NCBI GenBank assembly: GCA_946803715.1 | Contig: CAMPET010000038.1 | Span: 150,720 to 163,842, forward strand | From: Beroe ovata | Taxonomy: Eukaryota > Ctenophora > Nuda > Beroida > Beroidae | DNA length: 13,123 nt | Direction: 5' to 3' | Shown here: positions 1-9,700 of the stretch, one piece after another | Layout of the letters: every line of letters starts with the position of its first letter | Position numbering within the stretch: the stretch's first letter is position 1 | Position numbers and translations under genes: made by a program | Notes under the pieces: model-generated | Database searches by the model: none | What the model was told of the DNA's origin: nothing | Seen by the model: the letters and a program-made list of their open reading frames with translations, nothing else

Positions 1-24
1 AATCTGCACTCATTCACTCAACAG

Positions 25-110
25 AGATCATGTCTTTACCAAACTCTGTGTTTCAATTTGCATACTTGACATAGATCATTGAGAATGTGTAAACCAAAAT
101 CTGTGTTTCA
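25..110 (+). repeat. Imperfect tandem duplication in the intron before the first visible exon
   Basis: Positions 25-55 and 73-110 share the blocks AGATCAT, ACCAAA and CTGTGTTTCA in the same order. The second copy continues into the functional acceptor (CAG at 109-111). The first is followed by AA, so it has no acceptor AG. This looks like a small local duplication of the 3' splice region. Confidence 0.5.
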
Positions 111-111
111 G

Positions 112-2561
112 GATCAGTGACAATACTTGCCATAACCAGGGCCGGATTCATAGAAATTTCCAAACTCCCGCTCGAAGTGAGTATTGAGCAGTCATGCAAT
201 ATCATCTCCCATGTTTTGAACCTTTGCATCTAGTATAATCATTTACTAGTAAAATCATGATGACTGTTAACAAAAAAAACTTCCTTTCAGAAGGAAGAGA
301 AGGTTCTGAATATGTGGTTGGATGGATCCTACCTTGTTCTCTCGATAGCAGGTAAAGCTTAAATCCTCATTTCTTAAATCCTCATTTCTTAAATCCTCAT
401 TTCCATGACTCGATGCTTTCCGTGCGCGGCAAGATATGTCACCTAAATTTGTGGGTACTTTTTCAGCAACTTTTGTAAAAGTCGCGCGTACATGCGCGTC
501 GCGCTCTATTTGTATTGTTTTAATTTGGTTTATTTTGCATGAAAAACCAAATACAACAAAAAAAACGATCTCAAGAAGTACCCCCAGGAGAGAAGAGTAT
601 CGTGAATGTTGCCGTATACCTTCTCCCTCTCACCGCATGGACTGAGCCACTGGAACAAATTAGCTCGCAGCGTCTCCAAGGCAACGAAGAAGAAGAACAA
701 GTGTTTGCGAAACCTGATGCCAAATCTAGGGTGAAAAGTCCAGGCCCAGTCATGCCATGCCCAAAGAGCAACTTGGGAGAGGCACTGGGACCAATCATGA
801 GCACGATTGAGAGACCAGTTAACCTAGGACAAGGTTTACACCACATGTTGCCTGTCAGCTACTTCCAAAAACGCCGGGAAATCCTTGAGAAACTACCCAA
901 GTACAAGGGGATAGATTGGGATACAGCTGATACCAGGTTTATACAATATGTCGCACTTGTAGCTCTGATAGCGATTATTTCATGACACTTACCCCGGACC
1001 CCCGCCCCCTCCAATTCCCAGTGTGAACATTGGTCATGTTGTGTTTCTGAGTAATGAGCGAGTACTGGTTTGGTGGACTGAACATCACATCGCAACACTA
1101 CACTCATTACAGGGTATGTCACTATTGAATGTCCCCTGTCAGTGAGGGTTATCTAGCAGTCGTTACTACAAATCACTATCTTTCCCTCCTCCCTTTACCG
1201 AATTTTCACCCCAGATATGGATACAGTTCTCGACAGCTTCATCTTCTGTTCTGATATAACTAGTGCTGCAGCTAACGACAAGAGAGATAAGATTGCAGTC
1301 GGGCTACAGCGAGGCCTTTGTTCCGTTATTGATCTCGAGGTAGTGGACTTCATTTTCATGGCTTTGGAAATATTAACCTGAATCGAAGATGCTATTTGTG
1401 AAATTTCATTGATTAATCAAAATCAATCACGTCAAAGTCTAACTTGTTGACAGGAAGGGTTATCGGTGCAGTGCTCCCTTGTATCGAGATCTCCAGTCAA
1501 TCACCTAGAGTTCGTAGATAACAAACTGCTCGCATCTACGAAGGTATCACTAACTCACTTTTCACTCATAATTTATTTCACTCTTAGTTCTCGTATAGTT
1601 CAAGTCATCAACTTGAGAACTCATGCAAAATTTCAACAGGACGGCAAAGTCGCTGTGTTGAGTGGAGATGGAGATGGTAGCTGTGCCATGATACAACATA
1701 TCTCCAGCTATGACACAAAGGACGCGACTGTAGCTCAGATCTACAGGCTGATTCCATACTCCAATCTCGCAGGTAAGTTATGGCACTACCGCTTGACATC
1801 TTACACCTAATTCTGAAATAGCTTCACCATAACGACCACTATCTATTTCAGTGGTAACGCTCAGCCCAGGCAAAGTTGCTATAGTTGATGTGGACAGTTT
1901 CCGAGCAACAGCTGCTATTCCCGTGTGGAGCAACACCACACCGAGTGAGTTAGCGGAAGTGGATAGATGGGCTGCGGCTGATTCACAGAATATCCATTTG
2001 TAATTACAGTTGTGATCGCTCTCACTCCCATAACCTAGTGTGTGCGAGTCTGACGAAGAAGTATTTGTGTTTGATTGCGGAGAATCACAAAGAGATAATG
2101 ACTCGGCTGCAGGGGATCCATCACTTCGCCCCACTCTACCACAACTCCTCATCCAACTCTATGCAAGAGGTTGGTAATTGCTGCGATAAATTGATTGTGG
2201 TTGCAAAGTTCTCATAAGTAACTGTGATGTGTAGAATTCCTACCGCTATTGTTTCCACTTCCAGGGGTCGAACAAGATGCTGGTGTGCGACATCGGAAAC
2301 AACTCTGAGATTGCTGATAAGGGTTATGTGAACACAACGCAATCAAAGAACCCGACACTCGCCACACTGTGTCACAACTACTTCGCTCAACGGTTAGTGT
2401 TTCAACTTTACTGTGTTTTCGTTGCTGTGTTTGTAATGATTCCTCTCTTCGTGGCTTGACTTAATCTCAATGCCATGATCAGGGATACTGAGAAGAGAAA
2501 TCGGCATCAGCGTCTCAGAGAGAGGTGGTTCCAGTATACTGAGGAACTGGAGGCTTACTGA
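112..2561 (+). CDS. 3' part of an unrecognised multi-exon gene, possibly beta-propeller-like (5' end outside the window)
   Basis: Eleven exons splice in one continuous frame: 112-176, 291-351, 588-936, 1022-1113, 1215-1339, 1454-1543, 1640-1772, 1852-1944, 2039-2169, 2265-2392 and 2483-2561 (TGA). All introns are GT-AG, 79-236 bp, and the phases agree at every junction, giving 447 residues after a split first codon. I do not recognise the protein. Short hydrophobic beta-type stretches with turns recur (SVTILAITRAGFIEI, NIGHVVFLSNERVLVWW, KIAVGLQRGLCSVIDLE, NKLLASTKDGKVAVLSG, VVTLSPGKVAIVDV), which resembles WD40-type blades. A Glu/Ser/Pro-rich, probably disordered insert lies in the 588-936 exon. 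The C-terminus is a basic, charged helix (HQRLRERWFQYTEELEAY). The first visible exon follows a good acceptor (gtgtttcag) and starts mid-codon, so further exons must lie upstream. The weakest junction is the acceptor at 587, which lacks a pyrimidine tract. The exon structure is well supported; the fold is an inference. Confidence 0.75.
358..402 (+). repeat. Perfect 15-bp x 3 minisatellite in an intron
   Basis: The unit CTTAAATCCTCATTT occurs three times without mismatch at 358-372, 373-387 and 388-402, starting 7 bp after a splice donor. Perfect identity suggests recent expansion, so copy number may vary between individuals. Confidence 0.9.
453..583. repeat. Foldback sequence inside the 352-587 intron
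   Basis: Two nested pairs of inverted arms are visible. The outer pair is GGGTACTT (453-460) with AAGTACCC (576-583). The inner pair is ATTTGGTTT (523-531) with AAACCAAAT (544-552). The right outer arm ends 4 nt before the inferred acceptor CAG that closes at 587. It may be a degenerate insertion; no target duplication is visible. Confidence 0.5.
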
Positions 2562-2844
2562 ACGAAGCTATGGTTGTTTTGGACTGCCCTCATTTGCAAG
2601 AACATTGTACAATATCAGATATTGCAAAAACATTTACATTTATGTAATTGTATGTATGAAATTGGAACCACTAAATGTAAAGTGTAACTGTAAATACTCG
2701 TGTACAGTGTAGAGTACAGCCAGATATCATTTCAGAATGTCAATAACTCAATTGAAGACATTGACAGTTCGTCAGTTGCAGTTCAATATTTATTTGATAT
2801 TTTGACTTGCGTTGTCGATCGATGATAGTCATAGGGCCTTGGCC
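2562..2844. other. 3' flank of the first gene, no coding signal
   Basis: AT-rich sequence after the stop codon. I see no canonical AATAAA or ATTAAA on the + strand here, so the polyadenylation site of the first gene is not identified. From 2814 a block beginning GTCGATCGATGATAG resembles the starts of the two repeats at 2936 and 3016 and may be a truncated copy. Confidence 0.5.
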
Positions 2845-2935
2845 TTGTCTGGATCTGGCGATGCAATGCTAGACCACTGATGCATTGATGCAATGATGCA
2901 AGCCGCGAAGCGGCTTGCGTCAGCCAAGCGTGGCT

Positions 2936-3080
2936 GTCGATGATAGCCCCTGTCGAGAATTTCATTGCGCGCGCGCCGCGGCCGCAAATTTGAAATTATT
3001 CTCAGCTACAGCTTTGTCGATCGATGATAGACCTGTCGGGAATTTCGTTTTGCGCGCGCCCGGCTCAAACTTATTCTCAG
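2936..3080 (+). repeat. Diverged direct repeat pair inside the foldback element
   Basis: Copies at 2936-3005 and 3016-3080 share, in order, GTCGA, GATGATAG, CCTGTCG, GAATTTC, a GCGCGCGC run and TTATTCTCAG. A third short copy of the last part follows at 3081-3099. The GC-rich CpG run in each copy contrasts with the AT-rich flanks. Confidence 0.7.
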
Positions 3081-3112
3081 ACAGGAAAATTATTCTCAGA
3101 CCTTGCTGACGC

Positions 3113-3357
3113 TTGTAGGATTTCACCCTACCCTTGCTGGCGGGATTTTATCCCTGGCAAGCGCAAGTCGGGGCGGATTGAAAATCGCGCGCGGATTGAA
3201 AATCGGGGTTGTAGGATTTCACCCTACCCTTGCTGGCGGGATTTTATCCCTGGCGGGGCGGATTGAAAATCGCGCGCACCGACGGTAGGGTAAAATCCTA
3301 CAAAAATCGGGGCGGATTGAAAATCGCGCGCACCGACGGTAGGGTAAAATCCTACAA
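3113..3357. mobile_element. MITE-like inverted-repeat element, outer copy (interrupted by a second copy)
   Basis: Starts TTGTAGGATTTCACCCTACC and ends GGTAGGGTAAAATCCTACAA: 20-bp terminal inverted repeats with one mismatch. It is flanked by a perfect 9-bp direct repeat TGCTGACGC at 3104-3112 and 3358-3366. Without the inner element (95 bp) and its 9-bp duplication the copy is 141 bp. No protein is encoded. Terminal inverted repeats with 9-bp duplications are the hallmark of Mutator/MuDR-like elements, so it is best read as a non-autonomous member of that type; this rests on duplication length only. Confidence 0.9.
3209..3303. mobile_element. MITE-like inverted-repeat element, inner copy inserted in the outer copy
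   Basis: A 95-bp element with the same termini as its host copy (TTGTAGGATTTC at the left, AAATCCTACAA at the right). It is flanked by a perfect 9-bp duplication AAATCGGGG at 3200-3208 and 3304-3312, which is host-element sequence. Excising 3209-3312 rejoins the outer element cleanly. This copy must therefore be the younger of the two. Confidence 0.92.
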
Positions 3358-3457
3358 TGCTGACGCAAGCCGCTTCGCGGCTTGCATCAGCGGTCTAGCA
3401 TCACCAGACAAAGACAGCTGTGACAAATAAACAATGGCCATGGAGAGGTAACACCTG

Positions 3458-3535
3458 TTGTAGGATTTCACCCTACCCTTGCCGTCGGGGCGGATTGAAA
3501 ATCGCGCGCACCGACGGTAGGGTAAAATCCTACAA
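3458..3535. mobile_element. MITE-like inverted-repeat element, independent 78-bp copy upstream of DNA2
   Basis: The same termini enclose a shorter core (78 bp). The element is flanked by a perfect 9-bp duplication TAACACCTG at 3449-3457 and 3536-3544. It ends 207 bp before the DNA2 start codon, so it probably lies in the promoter or 5' leader of that gene. Confidence 0.92.
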
Positions 3536-3544
3536 TAACACCTG

Positions 3545-3742
3545 CGGACATGTTGCAAGCTTGCGCTCGCGCTTATCCATGTATTCACTATTCAAGTGTA
3601 AATGGTTTATGTTCCATCACTAACGTTTTGTTAAATCTAAATGCTCTGTGTTTGCTCATATTGATGGTGGTTATGCAAGAGTTGTATCTATTTATCTCTT
3701 GTTTTGGGTTTTCTATAGTTTCACTGAACCAACAGTACAGAA
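3545..3742 (+). promoter_or_regulatory. DNA2 upstream region (promoter/5' leader, no recognised motif)
   Basis: A 198-bp AT-rich stretch between the 78-bp element and the DNA2 start codon. I see no convincing TATA box. An in-frame TGA at 3725-3727 precedes the ATG, so the reading frame does not extend upstream within this exon. Confidence 0.35.
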
Positions 3743-6700
3743 ATGGGTAAAAGAAGAAATGACCATGGAAGTTGTACAAATGATGACCATAAAAGATCTA
3801 AAACCATTGAAGATTCGCCCAGTCCCTCTCATAGTTCTATTCTTGTAGTTCCTGACACCCCTCAAAGTCAAATTAAGAAGAAAGCTCCAGTTCCTAGTAC
3901 TTGTCCTAGTGAAGCAAAGGCACCATTACTTGTTGTAGATGATTTTGATGATGAATTTTCTGATGAAGAACCCTGTAATATAGACATCTCAGCAATAGAC
4001 AAAATTCAAAGTACATTTTCATCATTCACAAGTTATCAAAGATTGTATGTTCTCAATGTAGAAGAATATGAGGGCACAAAAGTTGTTTTTTGTCAAGATG
4101 CCATCAAGGGGGGCAGTATAAAATTGAAATGTTCTGGTGAATGGTACTTCAGTAAGATTGAGGCTGGTTCCTATATTCATGTCATCAGTTCTGACATCAA
4201 TAGAGATGAGGTATTTACTTTTCATGATTTCATGTTCCTATGTGAAACAGTAATTTAAATTGATAAGCAGATGATTTGATAACAAATATTTGTCAGATTG
4301 AAATAAGAAATGACAACTCCAATATGGTCATAGCATACCCTGATATCCTTGTATCACCTACTACAATCTCAAGTAGTGTCAGATGTCCCAGACAGGCAGT
4401 CCTTGGGGAGGTGAACATTCCAATTATCATGAATTCTTTTTGAGTTTATGAACACTGTTCATGTCAATCGTTCTTGTATTATCTCCTCTTACTTCAACAG
4501 GTATTCAAGCCTACTGTTGGTTATTCATGTAATGAGGTTATGTTGCAAGGAACAATTAACCATGCTCTGTTTGACGTTGCGTTACGAGAGCAGAAATTTG
4601 ATGAGAATTTCCTCAAATCTAAATTGGATGATGTCCTTGAAAGCAATGAGATCATTGACTCTTTATCATGTATGGATCTTGATAAGGAATGTATGGTTGA
4701 GAAAATTACTCCAAACATCAAACTACTATCAAACTGGGCCAACAAGTTGTGCAGAGGTAATGGTACCAATGTTTCCTATGGTCAACTTGGCGATGAAGTG
4801 TCTAAGATTGACAAGGTAAAGATGTTGCTTATTTCTCTCTAAGATGATTTCATCTATAGGAAGATGCCATCTCTAAGAAGATGCCAATTCATTCACCAGA
4901 ATTTTGTTTAATTATTCAAATTTTCTAGGTGCTTGATATTGAGGAAAACATATGGTCACCCAAATATGGTTTTAAAGGTAAAGTGGATGCAACTGTTAGG
5001 ATACACAGCAAGTCCAAATCCCACATTTCGCCTATTGAAGTGAAGTCTGGTTCAAGTAGAAACTCTCTGGGGAGTATTGACCATCGTGCCCAAGTTATTC
5101 TGTACACAATGATGCTGGAAGAAAGGTACAAAGACATTGTTGACAAGGGTTTGCTTTACTACATCAAAGGACAGCAAACTATTGGTGTTCCATCTTCAGG
5201 TGTTGAACGGAGGGCATTGGCAATGAAACGCAATGAAATAGCTGGAGCTTTGCATGACATTCTCAACAGAGAAAAGATTCACCTACCGGACCTGGTGAAT
5301 GATAAAATGGCGTGCAAGTACTGTAATCATCAATTGAGCTGTTCTCTGTCATACAGATCATTTGAAGATATGGATCCTGATTTTCATCCTTATCCAGAGA
5401 TGCTAGAGAAAAACACCACTTCATTAAGTCAAGTTCACCTTGATTACTTCAAGAAATTTTCACTCCTGTGTCTACAGGAAGCTCAAACGAGCAACAAATC
5501 GAGTAAAATGCCTTGGGACAGCTCTTGTAAAAAATACAGCAAATTGTCCCTGACAAACGTCTCATCTAACCATGGCTTCTACCACACATTTGCCCTACGT
5601 TTCCCAATCAACCCTCGCAGCACTTTCCTCCGTCTTGGAGACTATGCTATAATCAGTAAGGAAGATGGTTCAGCATACAACATCGTTGCCGGCTTCGTTA
5701 CGTCACTCTCAGACACTACCCTGGAGCTGTATTCTATGGATACGGATCTCAGTGCTAGCCCTCACCACAGAACTGGGCCGAGCTATTTCATCACGCCCAC
5801 CAGCTCACTATCCTCACTCCACACCAGCCTGGGAAACCTCACCTCCCTCATGTCACCTGGGTGTGATCGGACTGAGAAATGGAGGAGGTGCGTGGTGGAG
5901 GGGACTCCGCCCCGTTTCAGCAACACTCTCTTCTCATACGTGCAGGAGGCAGGAATAAGCAGAGAGTTCGCAGCGGGAGGGGAGGGGGAATTGCTCTTGT
6001 CTCTGAATGAGGATCAGAAGGCAGCAGTGGAAAGAGCTATGTCTGTCGAGGATTATCTGTGTATCCTAGGGATGCCTGGAACAGGTTTGACGGGGTTCTT
6101 GTGATTATGTGTACCCCTAGGGCCCTAGACTGCATCATTGTTGTTTCTACCTAGTACCTGACACCTGTACACCTCAATGTTCATATATGCAATGTTACTC
6201 CAGGCAAGACATCAACAATATCGTGTCTGATACAGCTGCTGGTTGCACGTGGCAATACGGTCCTCCTAACGGCGTATACACACTCTGCAGTCGACAACCT
6301 GGTGATGAAACTACCTCCTGCCCTGGATGTGCTCAGGTAAACCACCTCACTGTTATCATATAGATCGATATTGTGTTTGGACCAGATCCAAATCTAAATT
6401 GCAGATTTCCATCACATACAGTAGGTATTATGTGTATTTGCACCGGCGCTGAATACCATTCTCCACTCCTCCTAGACTTGGTGCTCCAGGGCGAATCCAC
6501 CCTGCCAACAAATGTAGATCATCCCAAGTGTTAACTTCCCACATTAGAGACCCTCGGAAATTGAGAGAATTCTACCAATCCAAAGGTACGTGCAGGAAAT
6601 TGTCTTGATGTCACTATGAGTTGTACTATATTTTACACCACATTACGTAGGAACCAAGTTTTCTACTTTACGAAATTTCTGTACAAGAGCTTTTCCCAAT

Positions 6701-9700
6701 TATCAATTCACGGATCCTTGTTTCCAGCTGTAATTGCCACCACGTGTCTCGGGCTGAAGCACAGTGTGTTTGAGTACAAGAAGTTCGACTTCTGCATCAT
6801 TGACGAGGCTAGTCAGATTACACAGCCCATTTGTCTTGGACCACTTCTTCTATCAGACAGGTAGGCATGGAAACACGATTTTCTCAGTTAATACGATCAT
6901 TTAACAAAAGTGAATGATGAAAGTCCGCTGCTTCAGCTAAAGTGATGATTGATGAAATCATGAAATGGTCAATTGTCATTCTGTGTGGTTTTAGTCATAG
7001 TTATTGTTGATGTTCGCGCTGTCACCTCAACTTTTAGTCAAACTGACTGCGACAGATATAAACATGATAAGAAAACTCACGACACACCAGGAAATCGTTA
7101 TCTTTACCTCGTTGTCAATTGGTACAACTGCTGTCTGTTTTGTGAACAGAGGCACAGTTTCAAACACCTCATTTGTGAATGGGTTAATATCGTTCATCCT
7201 TTTTTCCTCCTCTCCCAGAATCTGCATTTCAATGCAGTCCTTATCGAGCATCCCACCCATTTCCATCACAGACCGGGTCTCCTTTACCCAGTCAGTCCTC
7301 ATGAGAATCATCCAGACTCCGACCAATGCGACTCCGGACCCGAGAGCTAGGGATAACCAGGCCCCACTGGCCCCTGCCCCGAACACGTCCACTAACATGA
7401 GTGTGGACAGCAGTCCCACACCACACAGTGACACCAGATAGAGGGCACATCCCAGTGCATGTTTTCCCAGACCTCTCAGCACACCGTACATCGATACTTG
7501 GGCCGTGTCAGCAGCTAGATACACACAGAACATAGGGATAGAAGTGATGACCATGGACGAAGCTGCGTGTGGCGTGTAGAACGCTATCTGATATCTGAAC
7601 AGTAGTGATATCAACACAAATACCAATCCACAAACAAGGGAAAACCATGAGAAAAGCGTTGTATTCCGTTTTGTAGCACCTGCGTCTTGTCTGCCTAGAC
7701 CACGCCCTGTGGCAATAGTGCCAGCAACAGCAAATCCATGGTACAAGTAGGAGTAGATGCTCTGATACTGCAGTAAATCGGCAAACGAGTGATACTCACC
7801 CGCATCGTGTTTTGCTAGCCCAGACAGAGTGGCGCCAACCAGAATATTCTGAGTGATAAACATCACAACACCCGGAATCCCCAGTTTCAGTATGTCACCC
7901 CACCCTTTGAACAATGTCCCGATATTGAGGTGACTTGTCACCTCCCTCAGTATACCCTGGTGTCTGAGCAGAGCAACTGTGAGCACTGTGACACAAATCT
8001 CGGAGATGAGCAGTGCCATAACTGCCCCTATCAGTGGCCTGTGCCACGAGAAAATGAGGAGATATGCGAGGGTAGCATGTAGGATAACTGTCCCTAGTCT
8101 CAAGTATATGATTTTAGTCACGTGACCCAGTATTATGGAGTATCTAGTGAGTGTCATATCAACACAGAGGAATGGTAAAATCAGTGAGTACACTCTTAGC
8201 ATCTGGAGAGCTAGCTGCTCAGCATGGGGGCCTGATTCAGGGAGGAGTCGCATCACACTCTCAGAGTAAAACAGTGCTGTCACCAGCAGGCACGTGAGTG
8301 ACAACCCAATCACACATGTCCGGGCAGTGATAAGGCCCAGGTATCGGGACCTACCTGACCCCTCAGCCTGGGCCCCCAGACATTCTAGAGATGTCATGAA
8401 GCCCAGCAAGACACTCACCCCTATGTAGTGACTCGTACTGAATGCTGTAGTTGCAGATCGTTGTAGCATAGTAGAGTTGAGGTGATCGCTCATAATAGTT
8501 GTAGTGAGAGTCGGTATGTGTGTTAGGAACACTGTCAGAGCAAGGGGAAGAATGGTGCTCAACATTGTCATGTTTTGTTCCCAACACTCTTCCAGTGCTC
8601 GCTTTGGGAGGAGTGATAGTACACTGGTGTCTGTAGTGGATTCCTCATTCCTGGAATTCTCTTCTCTCCTGGAACTGTCGTGTTGAGGACAATCCAGGGT
8701 GTAAACTGCGAGGTCGGTACTGAAAATAGTTGAAATGAGTTGGATCAGCTGGATTGGTTTATACGATGATTATTGTTTTGTAAAGCTCAAAATGCGAGAT
8801 GTTTTACTGTCACGCCTTTTGACTTCTTGATCATCCATCATATCACAGCATGTGTCTGTTTTGACAGTTCGACAGTCAAAAATTTTAACGTGATATGCAA
8901 ATCACGCAGTATTTCGTCAGTCAAATGCAAGTTCACTGTCAGTCATGTACGAGCAGTACTGTGCTATATATTAAACGCACTGTAGTCTTCCATTCACTTC
9001 GATTTGTCTTGCTTTGTGCTGCGTTTGGTTAAGGACTCTCTCGACAAAGCTTACATCCCAAAGTTAAGTTAAAGTTAAAATGACCCAAAAGATTTTATTT
9101 AGATTTCCAAGTGGTGATGCTAAGGTTGAAATTCCTTGAAAACCATGACATCAATCCGTAATATAAATATGGATTCATCTACAACACCATGCTGCGTGTA
9201 CGAACTAATGTATTCCATCCCAGTTAACCGCACTATCAAAGATTCTCAAGGATCTGATATATCTGGTAGAGCCTGACTTGGAATGGCAAAAGTCAATCAC
9301 CGAGGATGCATGGACTACCTTCACTTGGCATACAAAAAGTGCAGCGTCAGCCCACCCCTCAGCAGATATAGCTGTGGAAGTGGCTATGGCGGGACCTAAT
9401 GATGATGCCATGTCAGTGGACTCTGTGACGTTTGTTCGGGACGGTGGTCCGCCCAGGAGGGCCAGTCTGAGTGATGACGGAATCATGAAGGAGGATGAGT
9501 GTGCGCTGAGTGATCACTCCTCCGCCAAGATGAGTGCCAGTTCAGGAAGATTGAGCATGGGCAGTGACAGGAATTCCATATCCAATGTCAGGGTCACCCT
9601 GGACATTGTCACAAACAGATCTGGACAGGTCTGTCCAACTACTAAAATCTGTCCAGTTGTGGTATGTCCTATTCGGGTCTATCAAGTTCAGACATATCTC

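Larger units (their letters stand above)
2845..3411. mobile_element. Large foldback element hosting the smaller inverted-repeat elements
   Basis: The left arm (2845-2923) and right arm (3359-3411) are reverse complements over most of their length. Shared blocks are TTGTCTGG with CCAGACAA, ATGCTAGACC with GGTCTAGCAT, and a self-complementary core GCAAGCCGC-3 nt-GCGGCTTGC, found at 2898-2918 and inverted at 3365-3385. The left arm carries an extra short TGATGCA-rich expansion. No clear target duplication is visible at the outer ends, so the limits are approximate. No transposase is encoded, so it would be a non-autonomous element. Confidence 0.6.

Noticed and set aside
539-985. A separate 148-codon gene starting at the ATG at 539
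   Set aside because: The codons before 588 add a lysine/glutamine run from an A-rich intron, and splicing at 587 and 936 gives a frame continuous with the flanking exons. The part after 936 is intronic.
3024-3430. Overlapping open frames with repeated peptide words such as GRVKSYN and GGLKIAR
   Set aside because: They lie in the foldback/MITE stack, occur in several frames and on both strands, and result from the repeat sequence rather than from a gene.
3980-4040. PCNA-interacting (PIP) box in the DNA2 N-terminus (QSTFSSF)
   Set aside because: The hydrophobic and paired aromatic positions of the PIP consensus are not satisfied.
8770-8841. Short - strand frame starting [13 protein letters not shown] as the first exon of the MATE gene
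   Set aside because: The usable donors in it give phase 0 or 1, while the MATE exon acceptor at 8720 needs phase 2. A path through another acceptor near 8745 is possible but too weak to call.
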